64,000 nucleotides of DNA from Mycobacterium sp. AT1 (lineage in GTDB: Bacteria; Actinomycetota; Actinomycetes; Mycobacteriales; Mycobacteriaceae): positions 124,001 to 188,000 of the forward strand of contig NZ_MVOC01000035.1 of NCBI RefSeq assembly GCF_002043095.1, given 5' to 3'. Position 1 is the stretch's first letter; every line of letters starts with the position of its first letter. The position numbers and the translations under genes were made by a program. The notes below the pieces were generated by a model that was not told the origin of the DNA, made no database searches, and saw only the letters and a program-made list of their open reading frames with translations. Positions 35,664 through 44,929 of this stretch are shown here, one piece after another.

Positions 35664-36860
35664 CTAGAAGTCGTCCCTTTCCGCGTAAGCGCCGTGGAAC
35701 AGGAACTGCAACGTCGACGGTGCGTCGAACTGCAGTTCGGTGTTGGGCTGGTAGGGAATGTAGGCGTTGTCGGTGACGAGGAAGGGTGGCCGATACCACG
35801 AACCGCCGTATTGCTTGCTCGGAATGTTGGGCAGCCCACGGCAATTGGGACCGCCCGAGGCATTCACCATCGGCAGGCTCTCGGGGTAGGTGTAGGCGGG
35901 AGCGCCCGGCAGGAAGTTCGACGCGACGAACAGGCCGGGACGAATGCCACCGATCACCGGCGCGAACGTGTCGACGGCCTGGGCGACGCCCCTGAGCACA
36001 CAGCCCAGTTCCGGCGAGTAGTCACCGAGGACCTTCAGCGGCGCGCGCAGCCGCTGCACGGCTGCGATCAAGTCTTCGGCCCCGGGTTGCAGGGTGGCGG
36101 TGCCGTTGTTCGCCAACCCGGTGGCGGCCAGCAAGGTCGCGTTCAGGTTGTCCTGCTGGTCGACGACGGTCTTGCTGATCGTCGGCGTGTTCTCGAACAC
36201 CGTGACCAGGTCGGGGGCGGCGTCGGCATAGACGTTTCCGACGACGCCGGTCTTCTGGAAGACCTCTTGCAGCTGGGGCAGCTTTGGATTGAATTGCTGC
36301 AGATAGTAATTGAGCCCCGCGAGCGTGGCGCCTAGATCGTCGCCGTTGCCGCGCACGCCCTCGCCGAGCGCGCTCAGCGTGGCGTTGAGGTTGACCGGGT
36401 CGACCTTCTGCAGGGTGTTTGTCAGCGACTGGAAGAGAGTGTTGACCTCGAGCTGCACGTCGGGTGCGTTCACCTGCGCGCCGGGGCGCAGCGAGCCGCC
36501 CTTCGGCTCCTCGGGTGTCAGGAATTCCACTGCCTTGGCCCCGAAGACCGTGGTGCCTGCGATGCGCACCTTCGCGTTCGACGGGATGAACTTCAGCTGA
36601 CTGCTGTCCATGGCCAGCGTCAACTTGGCCTGTTCGCCCGCGTACTCGATGGATTCGACCTTGCCGATCTGAATGCCGCGGTACTTCACCTTGGCGTCGG
36701 TCTCCATCACCAGGCCGGCGCGCGGCGCGGTCACGGTCACCTTGTCGGTGCGGGTGAACGCCGCCGTGTACGAGAGGTAGGTGAAGACGACGGCCGCCAG
36801 CATGACAGCCGCGAGGATCGCAGCGGCGATCCTCACATGACTGCGCTTGGCGTCACCCAT
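35664..36860 (-). CDS. mce4A: Mce4A
   Basis: 398 residues, close to the 400 of Rv3499c. Helix (IAAAILAAVMLAAVVFTYL), MCE domain with VKYRGIQIGKVESIEY, helical region and a C-terminal part with cysteines (ELGCVLRG, GPNCRGL). First Mce subunit of the operon, 12 nt after yrbE4B. Confidence 0.95.
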   Translation of the reverse strand: MGDAKRSHVRIAAAILAAVMLAAVVFTYLSYTAAFTRTDKVTVTAPRAGLVMETDAKVKYRGIQIGKVESIEYAGEQAKLTLAMDSSQLKFIPSNAKVRIAGTTVFGAKAVEFLTPEEPKGGSLRPGAQVNAPDVQLEVNTLFQSLTNTLQKVDPVNLNATLSALGEGVRGNGDDLGATLAGLNYYLQQFNPKLPQLQEVFQKTGVVGNVYADAAPDLVTVFENTPTISKTVVDQQDNLNATLLAATGLANNGTATLQPGAEDLIAAVQRLRAPLKVLGDYSPELGCVLRGVAQAVDTFAPVIGGIRPGLFVASNFLPGAPAYTYPESLPMVNASGGPNCRGLPNIPSKQYGGSWYRPPFLVTDNAYIPYQPNTELQFDAPSTLQFLFHGAYAERDDF

Positions 36861-36872
36861 CTCGCGACCCGC

Positions 36873-37715
36873 CTATCCGGACAAGTTGAAGTTGCCCGAC
36901 GCGCCGTACGCGGCCAGGGAGATGAACAAGGTAATGGTGACCACGACGATGAGCGAGGTCCGGACGGCCTGACCGACGGCGATCCCGACGCCGACGGGTC
37001 CGCCGGATGCGTTGTAGCCGTAGTACGTATGCACCAGCATCACCGCTATCGACATGACGATGGCCTGAAGGAAGGACCACAGCAGGTCGGTCGGCACCAG
37101 GAACGTGTTGAAGTAGTGGTCGTAGAGTCCCGCCGACTGCCCGTTGATGAACACCGTCGTGAAGCGCGCGGCGAAGAACGCCGCCAGCACCGACAGCGAG
37201 TACAGCGGGACGATCGCGATGAGTCCCGCGATGATCCGCGTCGACACCAGGTAGGACACCGAGTGCACCGCCATCGCCTCGACGGCGTCGATCTCCTCGG
37301 CGACGCGCATGGCGCCCAATTGGGCGGTGGTGCCTGCGCCGATCGTCGCGGCGAGGGCGATGCCCGCGATCACCGGAGCCACGATGCGCACGTTGAGGAA
37401 CGCGGAGAGGAAGCCGGTCAGGGCTTCGATGCCGATGTTGCCGAGCGACGAATAGCCCTGGACCGCAATGACACCACCGGAGGCCAACGTCAGGAACGCG
37501 GCGACGCCGACGGTGCCGCCGATCATGACGAGGGCGCCGGCGCCCATCGTCATCTCGGCGATGAGGCGGATGGTCTCCTTGCGATAGCGGGTCAGCGCGT
37601 TGGGGATGTAGCGCACGGACTCGCCGTAGAAGAGCGCCTGCTCCCCCACGGTGTCGATGGCCTTTGGCACGCCTCGGAAGAACCGGCGGATGCGGAGTGT
37701 CGCGTCGTAACTCAC
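36873..37715 (-). CDS. yrbE4B: YrbE4B permease subunit (MlaE family)
   Basis: 280 residues, MlaE-type permease with five to six membrane helices; the EIDAVEAMAVHSVSYL motif of the coupling helix is present. It forms the transmembrane channel of the Mce4 importer with YrbE4A, driven by an ATPase encoded elsewhere (MceG). GTG 37715 shares a base with the yrbE4A stop (TAGTG). Matches Rv3500c. Confidence 0.94.
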   Translation of the reverse strand: MSYDATLRIRRFFRGVPKAIDTVGEQALFYGESVRYIPNALTRYRKETIRLIAEMTMGAGALVMIGGTVGVAAFLTLASGGVIAVQGYSSLGNIGIEALTGFLSAFLNVRIVAPVIAGIALAATIGAGTTAQLGAMRVAEEIDAVEAMAVHSVSYLVSTRIIAGLIAIVPLYSLSVLAAFFAARFTTVFINGQSAGLYDHYFNTFLVPTDLLWSFLQAIVMSIAVMLVHTYYGYNASGGPVGVGIAVGQAVRTSLIVVVTITLFISLAAYGASGNFNLSG

Positions 37716-38479
37716 TATCGGGCCAGCACTCTCACGCCGACTGCCGTCAGGATCACGTTGATCACGAACAGACAGATGAAGGCATAGACGACGGTCTCGT
37801 TGACGGCGACGCCGACACCCTTGGGCCCGCCCTTGACCGTCAATCCGCGGTAGCACCCGACCAGGCCGGCCATCAGACCGAACAGGAGCGCCTTGAACAT
37901 GGCGAGCACCAGTTCGCCAAGCCCGGTGAGGATGGTGAGTCCGTTGATGAAGGCGCCGGGGTTGACGCCCTGAAGGAAGACGGAGAACACGTAGCCGCCT
38001 GCGATGCCGATGGCGCAGACGAGACCGTTGAGCAGCAGCGCCACCAGGGTCGACGCCAGCACCCGGGGGACTACGAGACGCTGGATCGGGTCGATGCCGA
38101 GCACGCGCATCGCGTCGATCTCTTCGCGGATGGTGCGGGCGCCGAGGTCCGCGCAGATCGCGGTGGCGCCTGCGCCGGCCACGACGAGCACCGTCACCAC
38201 CGGGCCGAGCTGCGTGATGGTGCCGAAAGCGGTGCCCGCGCCGGAGAGGTCGGCCGCGCCGAGCTCACGAAGCAGGATGTTGAGCGTGAACGCCACCAGA
38301 ACCGTGAACGGGATGGCGACCAGCAGCGTCGGAACCAGCGAGACGCGCGCGATCATCCACGTTTGATCGAGGAATTCCCGGAACTGGAAGGGCCTGCGGA
38401 AGACCTTGACGAAGGTGTCCAGTGACATTTCGAAGAATCCGCCAACGGCCCGCGCCGGAGCCGTCAGCTGTTCCTTCAA
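37715..38479 (-). CDS. yrbE4A: YrbE4A permease subunit (MlaE family), TTG start
   Basis: 254 residues from TTG 38479, identical in length to Rv3501c, with GGAG six nt upstream; a TTG at 38554 is the alternative. Motif EIDAMRVLGIDPIQRLVVPR marks the coupling helix of MlaE permeases. First gene of the mce4 operon. The leader from the predicted -10 (38599-38604) is about 113 nt, unusually long for this window. KstR-like sites lie at 38607 and 38696. Confidence 0.92.
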   Translation of the reverse strand: MKEQLTAPARAVGGFFEMSLDTFVKVFRRPFQFREFLDQTWMIARVSLVPTLLVAIPFTVLVAFTLNILLRELGAADLSGAGTAFGTITQLGPVVTVLVVAGAGATAICADLGARTIREEIDAMRVLGIDPIQRLVVPRVLASTLVALLLNGLVCAIGIAGGYVFSVFLQGVNPGAFINGLTILTGLGELVLAMFKALLFGLMAGLVGCYRGLTVKGGPKGVGVAVNETVVYAFICLFVINVILTAVGVRVLAR

Positions 38480-38598
38480 CCTGGACTCCGTTCTCGGGTC
38501 GAGTGGTCGAAAATGCGGTGACGGCGAATAGTCAGTGACTACGAGCCGCGACAACCTTCCAACTACTCGGTTTAACGCCGCTCTTAGTGAGCCGGCTC

Positions 38599-38604
38599 AT
38601 ATTA
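38599..38604 (-). promoter_or_regulatory. -10 box of the mce4 operon
   Basis: Minus strand TAATAT fits TANNNT and directly follows the KstR site at 38607-38620. Start of transcription would be about 38592. Confidence 0.5.
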
Positions 38605-38606
38605 AC

Positions 38607-38620
38607 TAGAACACGTTCGC
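38607..38620. promoter_or_regulatory. KstR operator 1 of the mce4 operon
   Basis: TAGAACACGTTCGC: the AAC/GTT core and first half are perfect, with the end base differing from consensus. It sits just upstream of the mce4 -10 box. Confidence 0.7.
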
Positions 38621-38695
38621 AGTGTCAAAGAACCGCGATATCCGTCAGTATTGCCCTATCACTGCAGGTCAGAGCCACTGTGACATAGGTCATTC

Positions 38696-38709
38696 TGTAA
38701 CGTGTTCTA
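38696..38709. promoter_or_regulatory. KstR operator 2 of the mce4 operon
   Basis: TGTAACGTGTTCTA fits TNNAACNNGTTNNA. It lies 30 nt beyond the hsd4A stop and 89 nt from operator 1, in the leader region that only serves the leftward mce4 operon. Confidence 0.65.
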
Positions 38710-38739
38710 GTGGTCGCGACATGGTGACAACCAAGACTG

Positions 38740-39654
38740 TCAGTCTCGCGAGGACATCAGGGCATTGGCCGAGAAACCGAGCTCGGGATCGCGACCAGCA
38801 AAGTACTGGCTCATCGTCGAGCCGAGGTCGTCGGCAGCCCATGCGTCCGACCCCGCGGTGAAGTGCTTCTCGGCGGTCGGCGCCGCCACCAGCGTCACGG
38901 TTGGACCATAGACGATGAAGAGCTGTCCGTTCACCGCTTCCGAAGCCGGCGACGACAGGTACTGGACCAGCGTCACGACGTGCTCTGGCGACAGACCGTC
39001 GACCTTCCCGTCCTCGAGCGACGGGGCGTCGCCGAAGACGTCGGCCGTCATCGCCGTCCTGGCGCGCGGCGCGATCGCGTTGGCGCGCACGCCGTAACGC
39101 CCGAGTCCGCGCGCAGCCGTCAACGTCAACGAGGTGATGCCCGCCTTGGCCGCGCCGTAGTTGGCCTGACCCACCGGGCCTGCCAGGCCCGCCTCGGACG
39201 ACGTGTTGACGAGACGGCCGTAGATCGTCCCGCCGTTTTCCTTGGCCTTCGCCCGCCAGTAGGTCGCAGCGTTGCGCGTCAGCAGGAAGTGACCGCGCAG
39301 ATGGACGGCGATGACGGCGTCCCAGTCTTCGTCGGTCATGTTGAACAACATCCGGTCGCGGGTGATCCCCGCGTTGTTCACCACGATCGACAGGCCACCG
39401 AGGCCGTCGGCGGTCGAAACCAACTCGTCGGCCGTGCTTCGCGCACTGATGTCACCGGCGACGGCGACGCCCTTGGAGCCGACGGCGGCGATCTCGTCGA
39501 GCACGTCGGACTTGTCGAGCGCGCCGGCGATGTCGTTGACGACCACCGTCGCACCGACTCTGGCCAAGCCGATCGCCTCGGCGCGGCCCAGGCCCGCGGC
39601 CGCGCCGGTAACCACCGCGACCAGTCCGGACAGATCCGTTGAGTCAGTCTGCAT
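38740..39654 (-). CDS. hsd4A: SDR, hydroxysteroid / 3-hydroxyacyl-CoA dehydrogenase Hsd4A
   Basis: 304 residues: TGAAAGLGRA cofactor motif, VNNAGI, catalytic YGAAK (about residue 170), and a C-terminal extension of about 60 residues found in Rv3502c-type proteins. Homologues oxidise 17-beta-hydroxysteroids and the 3-hydroxyacyl-CoA of steroid side chains, between EchA19 and the thiolase step. ATG 39654 is chosen; GTG 39660 with AGAGG upstream is equally good. It follows fdxD and is in the same KstR-controlled unit. Confidence 0.88.
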   Translation of the reverse strand: MQTDSTDLSGLVAVVTGAAAGLGRAEAIGLARVGATVVVNDIAGALDKSDVLDEIAAVGSKGVAVAGDISARSTADELVSTADGLGGLSIVVNNAGITRDRMLFNMTDEDWDAVIAVHLRGHFLLTRNAATYWRAKAKENGGTIYGRLVNTSSEAGLAGPVGQANYGAAKAGITSLTLTAARGLGRYGVRANAIAPRARTAMTADVFGDAPSLEDGKVDGLSPEHVVTLVQYLSSPASEAVNGQLFIVYGPTVTLVAAPTAEKHFTAGSDAWAADDLGSTMSQYFAGRDPELGFSANALMSSRD

Positions 39655-39673
39655 GCTCACTTTATGAATACCT

Positions 39674-39865
39674 CTAGTCCTTGCGAATGAGGGCTGCTCT
39701 TGGGCATTCGGCCACCGACTGCTCGGCCAGGTCCTCCTGGCCATCCGGTACGGGGTCGGCCTTGATGACCGCGTAGTCCTCGTCGTCCAGATCGAACAGG
39801 TCCGGGGCAATACCCACGCATACCGCGTTGCCTTCACAGCGATCACGATCGACTTCGACTCGCAT
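39674..39865 (-). CDS. fdxD: [3Fe-4S]-type ferredoxin FdxD
   Basis: 63 residues with CEGNAVC and CPRAAL cluster motifs, one position of the usual four being Asn, as in P450 ferredoxins. Matches Rv3503c (FdxD). It can supply electrons to sterol P450s such as CYP142. A strong GAGGAGG site precedes ATG 39865. A KstR operator shared with fadE26 lies upstream. Confidence 0.92.
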   Translation of the reverse strand: MRVEVDRDRCEGNAVCVGIAPDLFDLDDEDYAVIKADPVPDGQEDLAEQSVAECPRAALIRKD

Positions 39866-39939
39866 CAACAACCTCCTCGAAACCCGCGCGGATCTCCGCC
39901 CGGCGTCGGATCAGAATAACCGTGCCTGGATTCCAAGAC

Positions 39940-39953
39940 TAGAACGTGTTACA
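39940..39953. promoter_or_regulatory. KstR operator (fdxD-hsd4A / fadE26)
   Basis: TAGAACGTGTTACA in the 144-bp divergent region. A minus-strand -10 TAGTCT (39936-39941) and a plus-strand TACAAC (39950-39955) both overlap it, so one KstR dimer could repress both directions. Confidence 0.75.
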
Positions 39954-40009
39954 ACCGGGGAGGACCATGGGTCCCCCAGACCTGAGCGGACACAGTGAGG
40001 ACAGCAGCG

Positions 40010-41191
40010 ATGCGGATCGGCTACAGCCCCGAGCAAGAGGAGTTGCGCCGCGAGTTGCGCTCGTACTTCACCAAGTTGATGACCCCCGAGCGCGCCGAGG
40101 CGCTCAGCGCGGGCGACGGCGGCGAGATGGGTCGCGGCAGCGTGTACCGCGACACCGTGGCACAGATGGGCAAGGACGGCTGGCTGACGCTCTCGTGGCC
40201 CAAGGAATTTGGCGGGCAGGCACGGCCGCCGATGGACGGGCTGATCTTCAACGACGAGGCGTCGATCGCCAACGTGCCCGTGCCGTTCCTGACGATCAAC
40301 AGCGTCGCGCCGACGATCATGCACTTCGGCTCAGACGAGCAGAAGAGTTTCTTCCTGCCGAAGATCGCCGCCGGTGAACTGCACTTCTCCATCGGCTACT
40401 CCGAGCCCGGTGCCGGGACCGACCTGGCCGCACTGCGGACCACCGCGGTGCGCGACGGCGACGACTACGTCATCAACGGTCAGAAGATGTGGACCAGCCT
40501 GATCGCCTACGCGGACTACGTGTGGCTCGCCGTCAGGACGAACCCCGAGGCCAAGAAGCACCGCGGCATCTCGATGCTGATCATGCCCACGACCGCCGAG
40601 GGTTTTTCGTGGACCCCGGTGCACACCATGTCGGGGGTGGACACCAGCGCCACCTATTACCAGGACGTCCGCGTCCCGACGTCCGCCTTGGTCGGCGAGG
40701 AGAACGCCGGCTGGAAGCTGGTCACCAACCAGCTCAATCACGAACGCGTGGCCCTGGTTTCGGCGCAGCCGATCTACTCGGCGCTCGACGGTGTCCGCGA
40801 ATGGGCGCAGAACACCAAGAACGTGCACGGCAATCGGATCATCGACTCGGAGTGGGTACAGCTGAACCTGGCCCGCGTGCACGCCAAGGCCGAGGTACTA
40901 AAGCTGATCAACTGGGAGCTCGCCTCGAGCGACGCCGCTCCCTCCCCCGCGGACGCGTCGGCGGCCAAGGTCTACGGCACCGAACTGGCCACCGAGGCCT
41001 ACCGCCTGCTCATGGAGGTGCTCGGCACCGCCGCGACGTTGCGCACCGACACTCCCGGCGCGCTGCTGCGCGGTCGGATCGAGCGCATGCACCGCTCCTG
41101 CCTGATCCTGACCTTCGGCGGCGGCACCAACGAGATTCAGCGCGACATCATCGGCATGGTCGCCCTCGGCCTGCCCCGAGTGAATCGTTAA
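40010..41191 (+). CDS. fadE26: Acyl-CoA dehydrogenase FadE26 (ChsE4)
   Basis: 393 residues, acyl-CoA dehydrogenase fold with SIGYSEPGAGTDLAAL and FGGGTNEIQRDII motifs and RGRIERMHR near the C-terminus. With FadE27 it forms the heterotetramer ChsE4-ChsE5, which desaturates the CoA ester of the eight-carbon side chain in the first beta-oxidation cycle of cholesterol. ATG 40010 is chosen; GTG 39995 is a weaker alternative. fadE27 follows 10 nt later. Confidence 0.93.
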   Translation: MRIGYSPEQEELRRELRSYFTKLMTPERAEALSAGDGGEMGRGSVYRDTVAQMGKDGWLTLSWPKEFGGQARPPMDGLIFNDEASIANVPVPFLTINSVAPTIMHFGSDEQKSFFLPKIAAGELHFSIGYSEPGAGTDLAALRTTAVRDGDDYVINGQKMWTSLIAYADYVWLAVRTNPEAKKHRGISMLIMPTTAEGFSWTPVHTMSGVDTSATYYQDVRVPTSALVGEENAGWKLVTNQLNHERVALVSAQPIYSALDGVREWAQNTKNVHGNRIIDSEWVQLNLARVHAKAEVLKLINWELASSDAAPSPADASAAKVYGTELATEAYRLLMEVLGTAATLRTDTPGALLRGRIERMHRSCLILTFGGGTNEIQRDIIGMVALGLPRVNR

Positions 41192-41201
41192 GGGACCCAC
41201 C

Positions 41202-42299
41202 ATGGATTTTTCAACACCTGAGGCCGCCACCGATCTCGGCGGTCTCGCACGCTCCATCGTCGACGCGATCTGCACACCCGATCGTCAGCGCGAACTGGAC
41301 AAGCAAGACGAGCGCTTCGACCGCGAGCTCTGGTCGAAGCTGGTCGACGCCGACGTCCTGTCCACCACCGCTCCAGAGTCTTTGGGCGGCGGCGGTTTTG
41401 GAGTTCTCGAGGAGACCGCGGTCTTGGTCGCCCTCGGACGCCAAATCGCGGCGGTCCCCTACCTGGAGTCGGTCGTGCTCGCTGCGGGCGCCCTGGCGAA
41501 GTTCGGCTCGGAGTCCCTGCAACGTGATTGGGCGACGCCTGCGGTGGCTGGCGAGAAGATCCTGACGGTCGCCATGGACGGCGACATGGGCGAGGGCCCG
41601 GTACAGGCCCAGTCCGTCGACTCGGGTTACCGCCTCACCGGGTCGCGGGCGCTGGTCAGCTATGGGCCCGTCGCCGACGCCTTCCTGGTGCCCGCCGAGA
41701 CCGGCTCGGGCACCCACGTCTTCCTCGTCTCGGCGTCCGACGACGGGGTGTCGACGACGTCGCTCGACACCACCGGCCACGGCAGCGTCGGCCACCTCGA
41801 CCTGCAGGGGGTCGAACTCGACGACAGCCGGCTGGTCGGTGGCGACGAGGCGCTGTCCTGGCTGACCACCCGAGCCACCCTGGCACGCAGCGCCTTTCAA
41901 CTCGGAGTGCTGGAGCGTGCCCTGGAGCTCACCGCGCAGTACGCCCGTGAGCGCGAGCAGTTCGACCGGCCCATCGGCAGCTTCCAAGCGGTCGGCCAAC
42001 GGCTCGCCGACGGCTACATCGACATCAAGGGCCTACGGTTGACGGTGACTCAGGCGGCGTGGCGGTTGTCCGAGGATTTGCCTGCCGATCTCGAAGTCGG
42101 CACCGCTGCGTTCTGGGCGGCGGAGGCGGGCCATCGCGTGGCGCACACCGCGGTCCACGTCCACGGCGGCGTCAGCATCGACGTCGACCACCCCGTGCAT
42201 CGATACTTCCTCGCCGCCAAGCAGACGGAGTTCGCCGTCGGAGGGGCGACCGGTCAGCTGCTGCGCATCGGCCGCGAGTTGGCCGAGACGCCCGCCTGA
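41202..42299 (+). CDS. fadE27: Acyl-CoA dehydrogenase FadE27 (ChsE5)
   Basis: 365 residues, smaller acyl-CoA dehydrogenase subunit. The family motifs are degenerate at the N-terminus and it retains the C-terminal REQFDRPIGSFQAVGQRLAD helix and HGGVSIDVDHPVHRYF. It partners FadE26 in one active heterocomplex rather than acting alone. It lies in the fadE26-fadE27-fadD17 operon. Confidence 0.92.
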   Translation: MDFSTPEAATDLGGLARSIVDAICTPDRQRELDKQDERFDRELWSKLVDADVLSTTAPESLGGGGFGVLEETAVLVALGRQIAAVPYLESVVLAAGALAKFGSESLQRDWATPAVAGEKILTVAMDGDMGEGPVQAQSVDSGYRLTGSRALVSYGPVADAFLVPAETGSGTHVFLVSASDDGVSTTSLDTTGHGSVGHLDLQGVELDDSRLVGGDEALSWLTTRATLARSAFQLGVLERALELTAQYAREREQFDRPIGSFQAVGQRLADGYIDIKGLRLTVTQAAWRLSEDLPADLEVGTAAFWAAEAGHRVAHTAVHVHGGVSIDVDHPVHRYFLAAKQTEFAVGGATGQLLRIGRELAETPA

Positions 42300-42334
42300 G
42301 AGTCCGGGCGAGCGAAGCGACGGGGAAGACACAG

Positions 42335-43957
42335 GTGTCCGACGACCGCAACCCAACCGTCACCGAACTACTCGCACCGCTGGTCGACATCACCGATCGC
42401 GGTGTGTACGAAGATGATTCGTTCGTCAACTGGCGTGATCACCTGCTGGCCGGCGCTCGGGTCGCGGCGGCCCTGACCGCGCGTCTCGACCCGGCAAGGC
42501 CGCCGCACGTCGGCGTGATGCTCGGCAACACCACGTTCTTCTCGTCGGTCCTGCTGGCGGCCGGCCTCTCCGGGCTGGTGACGGTGGGGCTCAACCCGAC
42601 CCGGCGCGGCGATGCCTTCGCCCGCGACGTCGCCCGCGCCGACTGCCAACTGGTGCTGACCGACGACATCGCCGCCCTCGGCGACGCAGTGCCCGACGGC
42701 GTCGTCGTCGTCGACGTCGAATCAGCCGACTGGGCGGCCGAATTGGCGTCGCACGCCGGAACGCCCGTGACGTTCGCCGACACCGGTCCAGACGACCTGT
42801 ACATGCTGATCTTCACCTCCGGCACCAGCGGTGAGCCGAAAGCCGTCCGCGTCACGCACGAGAAGGTGGCGTTTCCCGGCACGATGTTGGCCGAGCGTTT
42901 CGGGCTGGGCCGTGACGACACGTTCTACCTCGCGATGCCGCTCTTCCACTCCAACGCCATCATGGCGGGCTGGGCGGTGGCAGTGGCCGCCGGAGGGTCC
43001 ATTGCGTTGCGGCGCAAGTTCTCCGCGTCCCAGTTCATCCCCGACGTGCGCCGCTTCAACGCGACGTACGCCAACTACGTCGGCAAGCCCCTGAGCTACG
43101 TCCTCGCGACCCCGCCTCACGACGACGATGCGGACAATCCGTTGCGGTTCATGTACGGCAACGAAGGCGCGCCACGCGACCTGCCGCGCTTCGCGGAGCG
43201 CTTCGGCACCTACGTCGTCGACGGGTTCGGCTCGACCGAGGGCGGTATCGCCATCGCCCGAACCCCCGACACCCCCGACGGATCACTGGGGCCGTTGACC
43301 GACGAGATCGCCGTCGTCGACGTCGAGACCGGTGAACCGTGCCCACCGGGGAAGGTCGGCGAGCTGGTGAACCCTCGGGGCCGGGGCTGGTTCCGCGGTT
43401 ACTACGGCGACGAGGCCGCCGAAGCCGAGCGGATGCGCGGCGGCGTCTACCACAGCGGCGACCTGGCCTACTGCGACGACGCGGGCTACGTCTACTTCGC
43501 GGGACGCCTCGGCGACTGGATGCGGGTCGACGGCGAGAATCTGGGCACGGCGCCGATCGAACGAATCCTGTTGCGACACCGCGACGTCGTCGAGGCAGCC
43601 GTCTACCCGATCCCCGATCCGGCCGTCGGCGACCGGGTGATGGCCGCGCTGGTCCTCACCGACGGTGCGGACTTCGACGCCGAGGCGTTCGCCGCCTTCC
43701 TGGCCGGTCAACCGGATCTGGGGCCCAAGCAGTGGCCGTCGTTCGTGCGGATTGGCACCGCCCTGCCGCGCACCGAAACCTTCAAGGTGCTCAAACGTGT
43801 GCTGTCGGCCGAGGCACTGGACTGCGCCGACCCGGTACACGCCATCGGTCGGACTGCCGACGGCGGTGGCGATGCGGTCCGCATACTTCCCGACGGGTGC
43901 ATGGACCTCATCGTCGTCGACGGGGTTGCGCTGAAACGTTCATCCGGCGAAGGGTAG
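42335..43957 (+). CDS. fadD17: Steroid acyl-CoA synthetase FadD17 with an AraC-like C-terminal tail
   Basis: 540 residues. AMP-binding motifs are IFTSGTSGEPKAVRVTH, FGSTEGG, GDLAYCDDAGYVYFAGR and WMRVDGENLGTAPIERIL, with the late Lys in ETFKVLKRVL. FadD17 makes CoA esters of long steroid side chains. It starts at GTG 42335 behind an ACAGG site. The body ends near residue 505 (ADPVHAIGR); the last residues (43857-43954) read DAVRILPDGCMDLIVVDG, a motif of the N-terminal domain of AraC-family regulators, so the 3' end seems replaced by or fused to a remnant of such a gene. A 248-nt gap follows; I see only a ribosome site for the next gene. Confidence 0.9.
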   Translation: MSDDRNPTVTELLAPLVDITDRGVYEDDSFVNWRDHLLAGARVAAALTARLDPARPPHVGVMLGNTTFFSSVLLAAGLSGLVTVGLNPTRRGDAFARDVARADCQLVLTDDIAALGDAVPDGVVVVDVESADWAAELASHAGTPVTFADTGPDDLYMLIFTSGTSGEPKAVRVTHEKVAFPGTMLAERFGLGRDDTFYLAMPLFHSNAIMAGWAVAVAAGGSIALRRKFSASQFIPDVRRFNATYANYVGKPLSYVLATPPHDDDADNPLRFMYGNEGAPRDLPRFAERFGTYVVDGFGSTEGGIAIARTPDTPDGSLGPLTDEIAVVDVETGEPCPPGKVGELVNPRGRGWFRGYYGDEAAEAERMRGGVYHSGDLAYCDDAGYVYFAGRLGDWMRVDGENLGTAPIERILLRHRDVVEAAVYPIPDPAVGDRVMAALVLTDGADFDAEAFAAFLAGQPDLGPKQWPSFVRIGTALPRTETFKVLKRVLSAEALDCADPVHAIGRTADGGGDAVRILPDGCMDLIVVDGVALKRSSGEG

Positions 43958-44205
43958 GCGGCAGGCGGGCACGTCGTGAACGAATCGGACACGACGGGTT
44001 GCAGTCGCATGCCGCCAGAGCAAATGATCGTCAGGCCATGTCACGACGGCCTCGAACCTGGCAGGCAGCCCGATGGGGGACATTGAGTAGTTATACCCAC
44101 CCTGCACAGGGGGTGTTTTGAGCTACGCTTCGGTCCGGAATGGACGGCCTCATCGCTTGCCAGCAGTCTCCACGAACCACGTTTCCGAATACGAGGAGTT
44201 AACGA

Positions 44206-44913
44206 ATGAGAACTTCGGCGCTCACTGGTGTGGCTGCGGCCGTCACCGCCCTTGCCGTCGTGCTGTCCGGCTGTGGCTCGGACAGCAAGACCGCGACGTC
44301 CAGCAGTTCCGAGAGCAAGTCGTCGTCCAGTACGGAGACGACCACCTCGAAGAAGCCCACGGTGACCGAGACCCCGAACGCCGCGGCGGGTCCCAACCCG
44401 ACGATCGCGGACTACATCGCCGAGAACAAGATCCAGGAGACCGGGATCAAGATGGGCGATCCCAACGCTCCCGCGGTCAACCTGCCCGTGCCGGAGGGCT
44501 GGCAGGTCCTCCCGCCGGAGCAAGCACCCGAGTACGCCTACGGCGCGATCGTCTACACCGGACCGGAATTCGAGGCGGACCCGCCCAACATCGTCGCCTT
44601 GATGTCCAAGCTGGACGGTGACGTCGACCCACAGAAGATCATCGACCTGGCACCGGGCGAGCTCAACAACCTGCCGGACTACAAGCCGGGCAACGAGGGC
44701 GAGACCAGCACCCTGGGTGACTACCCGGCCTACGTCCTCGGGGGCACCTACACCAGGGACGGTGCGACGCGCTTCATCGCGCAGAAGACCGTCGTGATCC
44801 CGGCCGCCGACGGCCTGTACGTGTTGCAGCTCAACGTCGACGGACCCGACGCCGCGGGCGACGTCTTGGCGTCGGCGACCGAGAAGATCGACAGCGACAC
44901 CACGATCGGCTGA
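44206..44913 (+). CDS. LpqN-family lipoprotein
   Basis: 235 residues: signal peptide with lipobox LSGC (Cys23), a Ser/Thr/Lys-rich linker, and a domain with IADYIAENKI, VPEGWQVLPPEQAPEYAYGAIVY and GDYPAYVLGGTYTRDG, typical of LpqN/LpqT lipoproteins that help mycolate export or bind cell-wall lipids. GAGGAG precedes ATG 44206. A strong terminator follows. Confidence 0.88.
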   Translation: MRTSALTGVAAAVTALAVVLSGCGSDSKTATSSSSESKSSSSTETTTSKKPTVTETPNAAAGPNPTIADYIAENKIQETGIKMGDPNAPAVNLPVPEGWQVLPPEQAPEYAYGAIVYTGPEFEADPPNIVALMSKLDGDVDPQKIIDLAPGELNNLPDYKPGNEGETSTLGDYPAYVLGGTYTRDGATRFIAQKTVVIPAADGLYVLQLNVDGPDAAGDVLASATEKIDSDTTIG

Positions 44914-44929
44914 CACCACCGGCGAAACC

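Noticed and set aside
43958..44205. Further AraC-gene relics after fadD17
   Set aside because: I looked in the three plus-strand frames and saw no helix-turn-helix or other AraC motif; the remnant ends at the fadD17 stop.
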